Part shown: positions 19,887-30,699 of the stretch, one piece after another
How the letters are laid out: each line of letters starts with the position of its first letter
Numbering within the stretch: position 1 is the first letter of the stretch
From: Entamoeba histolytica HM-1:IMSS
Lineage: Eukaryota; Evosea; Mastigamoebida; Endamoebidae
Direction: 5' to 3'
Length of the DNA: 64,000 nt
Assembly (NCBI RefSeq): GCF_000208925.1
Contig: NW_001914881.1
Span: forward strand, 54,117-118,116
Position numbers and translations under genes: made by a program
The notes under the pieces: model-generated
Seen by the model: the letters and a program-made list of their open reading frames with translations, nothing else
What the model was told of the DNA's origin: nothing
Database searches by the model: none

Positions 19887-21404
19887 TTATACTAATTCAG
19901 AGAGTAAAGTGCAAATAAGGTCTAATAGTTTATTTCCTGATTCAATATCCATAGTTTCATCTGGAGTATGAACGTTCTTACAAGTTGGTCCAATACTCAC
20001 AGACTCAAGATCAAATGAAGGGTATTGATTCAAAATAATACTATTCTCCAACCCAGCATGAATAGCAACAACTTTCATTTCTTCGTTATATAATTTTTTA
20101 TAAACTCTTAATATTTCATCTACTAAATGACAATGTGGTTTAGCTGGCCAACCTCCAACATCTGGGGTTGGAATAGAGATAGAACCTCCATGAAGTTTTG
20201 CTATCTCTTCAATACATTCAGTAATGTCTTTTAAATAATCGTTATTAGAACTTCGGGATAATGTACAAACAAATAATTCTTTTTCATTTAATTTAGCAAT
20301 AGAAAGAGAATTTGAAGTTTCTACTAAATCTGGAACATCAGGTGAAAATCTAACGACACCATGAGATAAATAGTTTAATAAGAATAATATATTGGCTGAT
20401 TCTGTAATTGGGACAGCATTTCTAGTAATACCCTTTTCAACTGTCACTGTGATTGAAGGATTACTTTCTTCAGCACCATGATATAAAACAGAATAGGCTT
20501 GATGATACTTTGTTATTTTCTCTTTAAGTTGTTCTCCATCAGGAACAATAATAGACATAAGTGCTTTTGTTGGAATAGCATTATCTACATGACCTGCCTT
20601 AAAATCAACAATTTTGATTTTTTCAGTAATTGGACATTCATGAAGAAGTAATTGAATAATCCATTTTAATGCATTAGCCCTTTGGTGTTGAATTTCTACA
20701 CCTGTATGTCCTCCTTTAAATCCTTCTAATGTAATGGTAACCATATCTCCATGAGCCTCTTCTCTTTTGACTGGGAAGGTCATATTTCTTTGGGCACAAC
20801 CAGCAGAAGAAATGCAAACTTCTCCCCAATCTTCTGAATCAACATTAATCAAATACTTTGCAGAATCAAATAACTCTCCTTCCTTTAATTCCATTGCACC
20901 AAGTAATCCAGGTTCTTCATCAACAGTAAACAATGCTTCTATAGGAGCATGCTCAAATTTTGGATGAAGTTCCATTAGTGCAAGTAAACAAGCTAAACCA
21001 GCACCATCATCTGAACCCAGTGTTGTTCCATCAGCTGAAATATAGGTATCATGAACTTGTAAAGTGATTGGGGTATGTTCAAAATCAAAGTCTTTTCCGT
21101 CGATAACACTAGAAACCATATCCATGTGAGCCTGAAGAATAACGTGTGGTGAATTTTCATGTGACTTTGATCCAGGTATATGAACACAGACATTATTAAA
21201 ATTATCACGCTTTGCTTGAAGACCTAATCTTTCAGCTTGTTTTAATATCCATTCAGAGAATAATTTACAGTGATAACTTGGACGTGGAATTTCACTTAAA
21301 GAAATAAACCATTTCCAGTAAGTTTTTTGGAATTCAGTATGACAATGAGTAAGTAATTGTTGGTAAACTGTTTCATTTCTAGAAAGAGTAATAATGGCAG
21401 ACAT
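19887..21404 (-). CDS. M20 aminoacyl-histidine dipeptidase (PepD-like)
   Basis: A 505-residue metallopeptidase of the M20C type, resembling bacterial PepD (cytosolic non-specific/Xaa-His dipeptidase). Metal and catalytic residues visible: H93 in ILQAHMDMV, D132/D133 in GSDDGAG, E163/E164 in VDEEPG, D189 in NVDSEDWGE and a C-terminal histidine in KNVHTPDET. The lid domain lies between. It has no signal peptide, so it probably trims dipeptides in the cytosol. PepD is mainly bacterial, so transfer from bacteria is plausible but not tested; base composition matches the neighbours. It shares an 82-base divergent promoter with the kinase next door. Confidence 0.95.
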   Translation of the reverse strand: MSAIITLSRNETVYQQLLTHCHTEFQKTYWKWFISLSEIPRPSYHCKLFSEWILKQAERLGLQAKRDNFNNVCVHIPGSKSHENSPHVILQAHMDMVSSVIDGKDFDFEHTPITLQVHDTYISADGTTLGSDDGAGLACLLALMELHPKFEHAPIEALFTVDEEPGLLGAMELKEGELFDSAKYLINVDSEDWGEVCISSAGCAQRNMTFPVKREEAHGDMVTITLEGFKGGHTGVEIQHQRANALKWIIQLLLHECPITEKIKIVDFKAGHVDNAIPTKALMSIIVPDGEQLKEKITKYHQAYSVLYHGAEESNPSITVTVEKGITRNAVPITESANILFLLNYLSHGVVRFSPDVPDLVETSNSLSIAKLNEKELFVCTLSRSSNNDYLKDITECIEEIAKLHGGSISIPTPDVGGWPAKPHCHLVDEILRVYKKLYNEEMKVVAIHAGLENSIILNQYPSFDLESVSIGPTCKNVHTPDETMDIESGNKLLDLICTLLSELV

Positions 21405-21429
21405 TTGAACTATGTTTTTTTAAAGTTCT
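21405..21429. promoter_or_regulatory. divergent promoter with opposed GAAC elements
   Basis: The whole gap between two outward-reading ATGs is 82 bases. It holds a GAAC on the plus strand (21407-21410) and one on the minus strand (21425-21428) within about 20 bases, suggesting one small region serves both genes. Confidence 0.45.
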
Positions 21430-21486
21430 TTTTTAAAGCAGAAACATCTATATTCTTCTTTTTAAAAAAAAATACCAAAAAAGAAA

Positions 21487-22404
21487 ATGTATGGTGTTTG
21501 GGATGATAAAGCATTTAAAATAGAAAGTGGGGATCAAAACAAATATCAAATTATTCGATGGATTGGAAATGGTTCTTATGGAAAAGTTTTTCTGGGTGCT
21601 ATAGAAGAGAGGTACGAATGTGTCATAAAAATTTTTTCGAGTTTTAGTGGATGTACCTTAAAGAGAGAAGTTTATTTTCTTAACCAACTTCAACACCCAA
21701 ATATTGTTAAATTATATGATGTAATAGTAAATGAACAACAAAACAAAAGTATTATTATGGAATATATTCATAACATTCCTTTAAATCAAATTTCAAAGAA
21801 ATTAACAATAAAAGAAATAAAGATCTTATTTCTTCAATTAATTAAAGCAGTTAATTACATTCATTCAAAAAATATAATGCACAGAGATATTAAACCAAGT
21901 AATATCATGTTTAATTATAATAATATGACTCTTAAATTAATTGACTTTGGACTTGCTGATTATTATATACAAAATACCAAATATTCAATTCATGTTGGTT
22001 CAATTAATTATAAAGCTCCTGAACTTCTTCTTTATATACATTATTATACACCAGCAGTAGATATTTGGTCATGTGGATGTGTATTAGCTGAAATGATTAT
22101 TAGAAATTATCCATTATTTGAAGGAGAATGTCTAAATGATATTCTTGAAGAAATTATCAAATTAGAAGGTACAGTTGTTTTAACTGATTTCTTAAGAAAA
22201 GAACATGTTCAAATCTCTCGATGCCAAGCACTTCATCTTGTTGGAAGAAAAAGTCGTTCAATAAGTGAATATACTGATCCTGTATTTCAAAAAAAACAAA
22301 CACCTGGATTAATTCATCTATTAAAAGAACTTCTTGAATTTAATTATCATAAAAGACCATCTGCTTCTTATTTATTAAAACATATAACTGAATTTTTTAA
22401 TTAA
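21487..22404 (+). CDS. CK2-like serine/threonine kinase
   Basis: A 305-residue protein that is almost only a kinase domain. It has the glycine loop GNGSYGKV (27-34), K48, E61, HRDIKPSN with catalytic D134, and DFG at 153-155. The activation segment continues into INYKAPELLLYIHYYTPAVDIWSCGCVLAEMI, and the late NYHKRPSASYLLKHITEF resembles casein kinase 2 alpha chains in the CMGC group. CK2 itself has DWG; this protein has DFG, so it is a diverged relative. All catalytic residues are present. Substrates are unknown. Confidence 0.88.
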   Translation: MYGVWDDKAFKIESGDQNKYQIIRWIGNGSYGKVFLGAIEERYECVIKIFSSFSGCTLKREVYFLNQLQHPNIVKLYDVIVNEQQNKSIIMEYIHNIPLNQISKKLTIKEIKILFLQLIKAVNYIHSKNIMHRDIKPSNIMFNYNNMTLKLIDFGLADYYIQNTKYSIHVGSINYKAPELLLYIHYYTPAVDIWSCGCVLAEMIIRNYPLFEGECLNDILEEIIKLEGTVVLTDFLRKEHVQISRCQALHLVGRKSRSISEYTDPVFQKKQTPGLIHLLKELLEFNYHKRPSASYLLKHITEFFN

Positions 22405-22433
22405 AAAAAGACTTCAATTGAAAATAAGTTTAT

Positions 22434-23303
22434 TCATTTTTTCTCAACCCATTCTAATACATATACTTTCTTAATTTCATTTGGATTGTCCCAATCCACA
22501 CAACCAACAAATAGGTCACCTCCAAATCCTGTAGTGTCTATATAATTCTCAGGAAAATGATGCCATAAATAAATAACATTATCACAAGTAATCCAATAAC
22601 AATAATTAACCCAAACAACATTATCTGTGTCATTATCACCATAAATAAATAATAAATTATTGTTTGTTGGTAATGGATCAAATCGGCATGGTTTCACATG
22701 GTTTGGATTAATTAATGTAAATACAAAATGATTTGGATCATCTTTTATCCATACGTCTTGACTTTTAGGTAATACAGAATGATAACTTCCAAACATATAA
22801 TTATCTTCTGTTTGTATTATAATCATCATATTATTTAGGTTTTTAGTTAATTGCCAAAATGTCTTTGAAGTTAAATCTTTTCCTTCAAAAATAATGTGTG
22901 CTTCACTCTTCCTACACCACTCTTTTAAATGAGAATAATATGGTGTAATTTCTCCAAAGTCATCATTTAATTTATTGAATTCTTTTGGTAATGGAAGTGG
23001 TCCGGGTAATTCAAATTCAGAAATATGATCTTTTGGTTTTTCGATAATTAAACAAAGTTCTTGACAAGGGTCTACGTTAGTTGTTTCATTTAATGGTTGT
23101 GAACATTCACATACCTTTTTTATAACTTCTTCAATTGTTTGTTTTTGGTTGTTAAGATAATCAACAATTGAAGATATTAATGATATTATTTCTAACTGAA
23201 TTGCTTCTGTTGGAGAGCATTTGTTTGGGTTAATGACTTTTAATACATTTTGTTGAAGTATTTGGGTATGTTCACAAAGTAATTGAAATGAAGAACAAGA
23301 CAT
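22434..23303 (-). CDS. TLDc-type domain protein
   Basis: A 289-residue protein. The N-terminal third is helical with several cysteines. The C-terminal half looks like a TLDc domain: HIIFEGKDLTSKTFWQL, then MMIIIQTEDNYMFGSYHSV with the FG-x-Y motif, HFVFTLINP, and a final beta-rich stretch GFGGDLFVGCVDWDNP. TLDc domains in other eukaryotes act in oxidation resistance and V-ATPase regulation. In Entamoeba I recall this domain as expanded, which I cannot verify here. Its 3' end is 29 bases from that of the kinase. Confidence 0.7.
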   Translation of the reverse strand: MSCSSFQLLCEHTQILQQNVLKVINPNKCSPTEAIQLEIISLISSIVDYLNNQKQTIEEVIKKVCECSQPLNETTNVDPCQELCLIIEKPKDHISEFELPGPLPLPKEFNKLNDDFGEITPYYSHLKEWCRKSEAHIIFEGKDLTSKTFWQLTKNLNNMMIIIQTEDNYMFGSYHSVLPKSQDVWIKDDPNHFVFTLINPNHVKPCRFDPLPTNNNLLFIYGDNDTDNVVWVNYCYWITCDNVIYLWHHFPENYIDTTGFGGDLFVGCVDWDNPNEIKKVYVLEWVEKK

Positions 23304-25489
23304 TCAATTAAAAGTGTTTTTTTTTTTGTATTTTAAGTTCTTATAGTTTATTCTATTTAAAACAATAAGAAAAGTTTACATTTCTAAATCTTAGTCTTAT
23401 ATTTCTTGACTCTTTTAATTACTCAAATTTTTCATTCAGTCTTTTTGTGAGTCATAAAAAAAATTCTTCAGAATTACATGAAATATTTTATTCAAATAAT
23501 ATTTATTTCTAATAAAAAATACTCTTTTTTGTAAAAAAAAAAACACTTTATTCTCTTATTTAAATTTTAGAAGTTATATTTAAAAGAACAGAATGATGGA
23601 AGTGTTTTTTATGTGTTTAATTTCTAAAAACCTGTAAGATTATATCTGTCTTAATTATTTAATGTATGCGTTAAATTTATACTGACCATTCCTTAAGACA
23701 AAGCTTTAATTCTTTAAAATGGTTATTCAACCTACATATTAATTTCTGAGAAAAGAGTAAATTGTTTTTTTAAAGAAAGGAATTAAGAATAGTTGATAAC
23801 ACAGAACTAATTAAAGTCTAATAACCAATTAAGATAATTCTTAAACATTTTCTGGTTTAAATAAATATAAGGCATACAAAAAATAATTTCTTATGTTTGA
23901 GTAGGTACTGGAAGTAATTTTTTAAATTTTAAGTAAACTATTTTTTCTTTAAGAATTTAAAGAAATACAACTAATGCCTTATTGAATATAGGGATTAATT
24001 CAATAGTGAATTGTGTTTATTGGATTTAAAAAATTTTTACCTTATTATTTGGGATAATAATTGTCTGATAACTTTATAGATTTTGTATTTGTTTATGAAA
24101 GATAAAAGATTAACAAGATCAGAAATATAAACTTCTAATAACGCCACAATATTATTATAATAGTATTTAACAATGAAATTTTTTGTTGATAATTACCTTT
24201 TAATTTCTTTCAAAAATGATTTAAAAAAAATAGTTGAAGAACAATTTAAGATTTGTTGTTATTTAATAACTTCCATATTTTTAATGTTATTAACTGAATA
24301 AACATTTAAATTTCAATTTTTTATTAATTTGAAGTTTTTTAATAAATTTGAAATATAATAACTAATATTTATTATGTTTCATCAAAGTTAAAAAAAATAA
24401 CAATAAATTGTCAAGTTTATATTACATAATAAAATCAAATAATAATATTTATTACGTTATTAATTATATACAAATACTGTTTAAGACAATCTTGTCTCAG
24501 TGATGTATTTCAATTTCATTAAACAGAATAAGAGAAATAAATTAGTTGAACTAACACAAACCTCTTTTTGATATGGTGCTTTGTTCATAACGACATTATT
24601 TTATAATTAAAAGACTCTAATATAAATAAAACATACAAAACTTAAAAACAAAAAATAATAGTTAAGTAGAGAATTTGTCTTGATAATTTTAAAAGGTTTA
24701 TCATTTTCTATTCTTTTTTCATTTTATTATTATGAAAATAATTATAAAGAAATAATTTTGGTTATAGAAAATAAAAAAAGTTCAGTGTTATAATTTCTGG
24801 TTTGAAGTTAAATAAACAACTATTCTATTTCTTGTATCTTAGACATTTGTGTCATTAATTAAGATAGTTCCTATGCTTCTAATCAAGAAATTTTAAATTT
24901 CTTTTTCCCTTTTTGATTAAAAAATCAATTTTTTTCATATTTTTTGATGAACAAGAAAAAATAATAGGATATTATAATAGTTAATTCAACCAATTTCTTA
25001 ATACCATTAAAACTAAAATTACATAAAAGAATGTATTTATCATAGACAGTACTTCTGCTTTTTACCTCTTTAATTTAAAAATAACGTCAGTAACTAAAAA
25101 TAAAGTTTTACAAAAAAATATATATAACAAAAGTTTTCTATTTAATAAAAGGTAGTATTTAAAGAAACAAGAAATACTTACGTTATAAAAATTCTAAGTA
25201 GTTTTAATTGTGATGACGACATTACAAAGAAAAATATCTTTATTCATCTAATTCTCTGGTAATTAAGAAATATAAAGAAATAATGTTAGTTTTATAGTGG
25301 ATATAAACCTATAATAATACCTTGATTACAAAAAATGTAGAAGGATGGAAGAGTAATAACTAATTATAAGAAATAATCAAAGGAAATACCATAGTAATAA
25401 AGAAAAAAATATCTAAGAAGGAAAAGATTTAAAAATTATTAACAACAAGAAGAAATTAAACAATCAAAAAATAAACAATTAAGACTTAT
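23304..25489. other. long intergenic spacer, no gene seen
   Basis: About 2.2 kb of very AT-rich DNA with no protein-like frame, no tRNA-like structure and no LINE similarity. It holds runs of A and T and scattered GAAC-like words only. Confidence 0.55.
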
Positions 25490-26098
25490 CTACTTCAACT
25501 TTGGGAGTAAAAGACTTTGGATAACAGGATCATTTCTATGGAGAGTGCAAACACCATCAATTGATTCAAGACCAACAATATATTTGCTTACTTCAGTTCC
25601 CAAATGAGATATTCCTTCTTGATTAAATAAGAAATTACCTGTTAAAGAGGTTATTCCATAAATTGACTCAGCTTTTAAAGTCCCTTTTTTTCCAGTAGAA
25701 AGATGTGTATCGAAGTTATAACCAAGAACTTCTAAGATATCAGTCAAAATATGTAAAGAATCAACAATTCTATAATTTTCACATCTTCTTAAAGCAGTTT
25801 TTAAGGATGAGCCATTTGCTACTTCAGCATTAAGTCTTTCAGTAATTCTTCTTTCGATAAGTTCTTTAAATTGAATAGAATCAACTGGGCCATCAAGAGT
25901 TAAAATTCTAAAAAATGGTACAGTAACTAATGATTGTTTCTTATGGGCAGTAAAAGTAATATCATAAAATTTATTAAGAAGAGCTAATAAGACACTTTCT
26001 TGTTCACTTTGATAATTTCTAATTTCTCTAAAAGAATATAGACACTTGAATGCAGGGTGTTCTGCAACATTGCATTCATGTTTAATGGTGGCTTGCAT
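25490..26098 (-). CDS. hypothetical protein, 202 aa
   Basis: Not recognised. A soluble, mixed alpha/beta-looking protein with balanced composition and coding GC well above the flanking spacers, so it is surely a gene. No signal peptide, membrane segment, zinc-binding cluster or nucleotide-binding motif is visible. It stands alone between two long spacers. The start is the only early ATG; about 30 bases upstream there is no clear GAAC, unlike most neighbours. Confidence 0.75.
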   Translation of the reverse strand: MQATIKHECNVAEHPAFKCLYSFREIRNYQSEQESVLLALLNKFYDITFTAHKKQSLVTVPFFRILTLDGPVDSIQFKELIERRITERLNAEVANGSSLKTALRRCENYRIVDSLHILTDILEVLGYNFDTHLSTGKKGTLKAESIYGITSLTGNFLFNQEGISHLGTEVSKYIVGLESIDGVCTLHRNDPVIQSLLLPKLK

Positions 26099-27855
26099 TA
26101 TAAACCAGAGTTTACAGCCCTTTTTAGTGCAATTTGAGAGTTTATATACCTATAGATCGACAATTATCAAATCCTTTCAAGTTCAATAGTAAAGAATCAA
26201 TTCTTGATGATTTCTTCTTAATTTTTTCATTCTAGCTTTCTTTTAATACTTTAATAATTAATGGGGTTTGCTCTTTCTTGTTTAATTTCCCGATCTTTTA
26301 TTCATTTTTATTCTATTTAATTAAGTACCCTAAATTTAGGTATTTTATATCATTTTTTTATTTTTTGTTATTCATTTTATTTCTTTAACTAACCCCTTTT
26401 CGATGGTTCTGTGGTAACAATTTCTCCTCTGAAGTTAATTTATTTATATATATATCCTCTTGATTTGAATTTTACTCTCCATTTACTTTTAGATTGATTT
26501 TTTTAAATACCATAATGACCAAATTGCCAAGAGATGAAACTTTAACCATAATACTATACTTCAATTTATTAATCCTTAAATTGTATTCCCTTAGAAGGGT
26601 TAAAACTCTCCTATCTTTGAATAAGCAGAGGTCTGTGTTTTTTTGGATTGACTAAACCGTTGTATCCAATTTGGTTTCAAAGTACCACTTTTTTTTAATA
26701 AAAAAGTATAAAAATTATATCAAAATTAAATTAAGTTAAGATATATAGAATAAAATAAAAATGTTTCAGAGAATAACTGAAAAAAGAACTATATGCAATC
26801 CTTCACTGATTGGCTGTCTAATGACATATTACTTTTAGCCATTTCAATAGAATTTATTTTTTAAAGAATTTATCCAACCAATTTCTTAAAAAATTGTTTA
26901 ATTAAAAAATGAATCAAATGAAAACAAGTATTTAAGAGTGCCATGAAATAATTATATATCTTTTTTTTATAATTAAAAAACAACCTATAAAAATATTTTA
27001 CTACTATAGCCAAACAATTATTGTCTATAATTTAAAGAAAATGTATATTTCTTGAGAACCACCATAACTGAGATAATAATAAAATTTTAATTAAAATAAA
27101 AATTATTATCTATTACTTTATCTTAAACAAAGTTGTTATTCTGCTCATTTTAATATAATACTGAAAAAAGATTGAATTTCATTTACAGATAATATTATAA
27201 ATTATTTCGTATAAACAAATATCACTGACTATTATGCATGATTTATTCATTTTTTTTAAATGATAATGAAAAAAAAATTAAGAGGAATAAGTAGAATAAT
27301 CATTATATTAGTGATTTTAAACCACCACACCAAACAAAAATTGGTGTATCTTTACACAATCAAATTATATCTCTTCTCCTTTTTGACTCTTAACAAAAAT
27401 AGAATCTAATTGGTTTTCTATTTTTAATTCATCAAACAAATTATTTTTTTTGCTCAAAGTCTGTTGCTTCATCAAGTCATTTAAATATATTTATATTACT
27501 CTTTGAGGCTATCTGCATTATTATATGATAGTCTTTAGAAAATATTTGTAAAGGATAAAAATGAAGAGAAAAATATTACTATTCATTTGTTTAACAAATG
27601 TTATGTATATAAAATACTACAAAGTTCATAGAAGAGAATGTAGATAAGTATGTGAGACTAAAAAAATTCAAAAGAAGCAAAGAGTAGCTACATAAAAATA
27701 ACATTTTTCTTCTTTTTTTTTATTTTTGTTATTTTTTAATAATTTTTACAAATAACAAAAATAAAAAAAGAGAAGAAACAAAAAGTATAACAATAAATAG
27801 GCATTGCCTATTTCAACAATGTAAATCTCCTAAAAATTAGTCATTAAAAACATAA
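26099..27855. other. long intergenic spacer with a less AT-rich island
   Basis: No protein-like frame was found. Between about 26390 and 26690 the base composition is less AT-rich than the rest, with a small hairpin (AAACC/GGTTT near 26653-26675) and T-run at its right end. It matches no RNA I could recognise (not tRNA, U1-U6, SRP or RNase MRP by eye). The remainder is plain AT-rich DNA. Confidence 0.45.
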
Positions 27856-28146
27856 ATGAAAGGATTTATCGTTACTCTCTTTTTAATTATTATTGCTGTA
27901 AATGCTGTTCCAGAAAATTGTTTCATGTGTCTTGACTTAGTTCGAGAATTAGAGGAAAAAATTAAAGGTAATGATGCGGCAAAAATCACCCAGTTAGTTA
28001 ACTTCCTTTGTAAATCTCAAGACTCAGAATCTCCTGCTGGAAAAGTATGTTCAGCTTTACTAGAAAAAGGCATCAACAATCTCCTTGAAATGATTATGGA
28101 AAAAATTCCAGTTGAAAAAATGTGCAAGTTAATGGATCAATGTTAA
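27856..28146 (+). CDS. saposin-like secreted protein (SAPLIP)
   Basis: A 96-residue precursor: a hydrophobic signal peptide of about 17 residues ending near AVNA, then one saposin B-type domain. The domain has the family's six cysteines in order: C-x2-C at the start, two central cysteines, and a final pair (MC...QC) at the very C terminus. The family includes the amoebapores, secreted or granule-stored membrane-active peptides of Entamoeba, and paralogues with lipid-binding roles. The mature protein has no histidine at all, whereas the best known pore-forming member depends on a C-terminal-region histidine for acid-triggered assembly. I therefore would not call it an amoebapore. Granule or secretory location is inferred. 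Confidence 0.88.
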   Translation: MKGFIVTLFLIIIAVNAVPENCFMCLDLVRELEEKIKGNDAAKITQLVNFLCKSQDSESPAGKVCSALLEKGINNLLEMIMEKIPVEKMCKLMDQC

Positions 28147-28196
28147 TTCATTTCTTCTTATTCCTGTTCTTAATTCACACAATTTCATTGACTCAA

Positions 28197-28823
28197 TTAT
28201 TTCACCAAGTTTGGAAATAGTACCGTTTGTTTTCTAGTTCTTTTTTGTTTTTGTTTAGGAGGTTTTGGAGGGATAGAAGATGATTCTTTAGTATGGTTTA
28301 AATGGACAGTAGAACACAACAAATTTCTAAACTCACACTCCTTTTTTTCTTTGAGTTGATTGATTTGGATGTTCTTTGTTTGAATAGTTTGTTTTTTCGT
28401 GTTAATTTCATAGAGCATCTTCTCAATTTCTTTTTGAAGTGTCTGGACTTGTTGGTTTTTACTTTGAACTTTATTGAGAATTTCATTTTTCTGTTTCTCA
28501 AACTCATCTCGTTGTGTCTTTTGAGCATGTTCATTGTCAAGAACAATTGACTCGAGAGTGTTTTGTTTTTCTTTTAATGAATATTCAAATTGAGCCAAAC
28601 GGTTAAGAGAGTCTAAAGCAAAGTCATTGACTCTATTGAGAATTGTAATAGACTCAATATCCAATGAAGACAATGGAACAAGAGAAGAATGAGGATAAAC
28701 AGGAAATGAAAATGATGTGAGATTTGAAATATCAAATTTCATGACATTACTATCAATACTAATCTTACGAATGCTTTTTTCATTATCAACAATTGTTTGA
28801 TGAGCCTTGATAATCTTTTCCAT
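28197..28823 (-). CDS. coiled-coil protein, 208 aa
   Basis: Not recognised as a family. Residues about 85-165 are a heptad-rich coiled coil (Glu/Lys/Gln with leucine/isoleucine spacing). The C terminus is proline and lysine-rich (PPKPPKQKQKRTRKQ), resembling a nuclear localisation signal. It ends 50 bases from the saposin-like gene in tail-to-tail arrangement. A structural, chromosome or nuclear role is possible but unsupported. Confidence 0.7.
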   Translation of the reverse strand: MEKIIKAHQTIVDNEKSIRKISIDSNVMKFDISNLTSFSFPVYPHSSLVPLSSLDIESITILNRVNDFALDSLNRLAQFEYSLKEKQNTLESIVLDNEHAQKTQRDEFEKQKNEILNKVQSKNQQVQTLQKEIEKMLYEINTKKQTIQTKNIQINQLKEKKECEFRNLLCSTVHLNHTKESSSIPPKPPKQKQKRTRKQTVLFPNLVK

Positions 28824-29289
28824 TTTTTTTTTTTTGAATTATAATACTCTTGACACAAATACAATTAACAAGATGTGTCTTTTCATCATAACATATGAAA
28901 AGATGAGATACAACAAGAATTGTATAACATCAACAAATCAATCCTTTAATCTTAAAATCATCCTACTCATTCAAACTCTTCGTATCATAACATTATATGA
29001 AATATCAACAGTAAAAGATATATCTATTAAATAAAATGGGAAGTTAATAACAAACAAAAGAAGAATAACCAAAAAAAATAAGAAATGTATAAAAGAATTT
29101 AAAGTATTGAATTTTTTTAGTCCCAAGACTTAAATATTGAAAAATAAGAACAAAACCAGAAGTACAAAATAATAAGAAATAAGTTAAAAGAAGAATGACA
29201 AACCGTACAATAAAATCAAAAAACTGTAATAATTTCTCAAAATGAAGTATTGTAAGAAAAAAAAACGATTCAAAAAATCATAAACAATT
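28824..29289. other. intergenic spacer
   Basis: Purine-rich AT spacer between the coiled-coil gene and the 3' end of a LINE remnant. A 75-codon open frame at its left is of low complexity and taken as chance. Confidence 0.5.
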
Positions 29290-30480
29290 AATTAATTATT
29301 AATAGAAATAGCTTCTATTGTTTCTGATACATGTGAGAATATTCTTTTTATATCATCTTCAACTAGCAACTTGATTGAGTATATTTGGCTGAGATAGAAT
29401 TAACAGTATTCCATAACATCCATCATGTTTTTTATTACAAGGTTTTTAATTTCTTTCTCGATGCCGATCTCAATTTTTAATTCTTTAATTAATTTATTAC
29501 TTTCTTTATTCATTAATCCATTTATTGAGATTACTACTGGAATTATTTTGACATCTTTTAACTTTTCTATTTTCATTAGCCTATTCTTTAATTCATTATA
29601 CTTATTTCTTTTCTTCCAATATTCTCCATTAATATTGTGATATTCAACAATAGTCATATCAAATAATAGACCAGTTTTGTTCTTTTTATCTAATACATAT
29701 ATGTCTGGTATTTTGTGGTATTGTCATTCAATTTTAGGCATTATTTGTTTGTTCAATATCATAGTGATGTCTTTATATTGAACACTGTTTCATATGGTGG
29801 TTTTTATATTGTTTATTTCCTGTGTATTTTCTTATTAATCAATATTATAATGCCAATATTGTCATGTTTTCCATTTGTGATTTTTTATGATAAATACAAG
29901 ATAGTAGAATGTGTTCTACTGTAGCTATCTTGTCTTTACAAAGTGTGTAGTATTTTAATCTTTCATTTTTCATTATTTTTGCTTTCTTATACCCACAAAA
30001 TATTGCTCCATCTTGCATTTTAGTTAATTGTAGAAATGCATTCTTTTTAATATTGATGGACTTCCATGCTTTCACTGTAATAGTTTTATCTACTCCTTTT
30101 GACTCGAACCATCTTCTAAAATATCCACTTGTTTGATGACACTTCCATTTTTTGATGTATTTGTCATTAATTTTTTTATTTCTACTACTACTTCTTTTTC
30201 TTTTTTCTTTTCAATAAATTCATTTATTATTTCTTCTATTTTTGTTTCATTGATTTTATGAATTATTGTTTTTAATTCTATTCCATATTCCCTTTTTACT
30301 ATACCATCTATCTAATATGTTATTTCCTATTTCACTTTCTCTGGTACAGTAGTACATTCCTGTTCTAATTATTTCATTAACATATTCTTCATTTATGTTT
30401 ATTAATCATTCATTTCTTCTATAATAACATACAACCTATCTTTGGAGTTTCACCATTGTATTTTGCCTTTCTGAAGAAAA
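29290..30480 (-). mobile_element. 5'-truncated LINE (copy D)
   Basis: 3' half of an R4-type LINE of the same subfamily as the copy near 7-8.2 kb. Reading leftwards: an RT-to-finger linker (WYSKKGIWNRI), KWKCHQTSGYFRRWFESKGVDKTITVKAWKSINIKKN, the finger region LCKDKIATVEHILLSC with Tyr in place of the first cysteine, and the endonuclease region up to the terminal INGLMNKESNKLIKELK segment. In this copy the linker that is frame-shifted in the other reads through. RT motifs are missing. It is followed, head to head, by an ORF1-like piece on the opposite strand. Confidence 0.82.
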
Positions 30481-30533
30481 TCTAAATAATAAATAAAACA
30501 AAGAAATTACTCACTTTAATGATATATTATGTG

Positions 30534-30553
30534 ATTGATATCAATTGATCAAT
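30534..30553. repeat. two overlapping palindromes
   Basis: ATTGATATCAAT (12 bases, perfect) runs into ATTGATCAAT (10 bases, perfect). They lie in the short gap between two LINE pieces of opposite orientation, near where the inversion must have joined. Confidence 0.6.
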
Positions 30554-30699
30554 CAATAAATGACACTTCTATTACCACTTAATCATTATATTTTTAATCA
30601 TTATTTCTTTATTATATCCTTTTCCAATGCAGGAAATATCACAAATTTTAATGTAATTGATATGGTAATTCCTTTGGTTATTGTAAAGAAAATCAAACA

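Noticed and set aside
27856..28146. calling the saposin-like gene an amoebapore
   Set aside because: It has the six cysteines but no histidine, and similarity beyond the cysteine frame is low; SAPLIP is the safer name.
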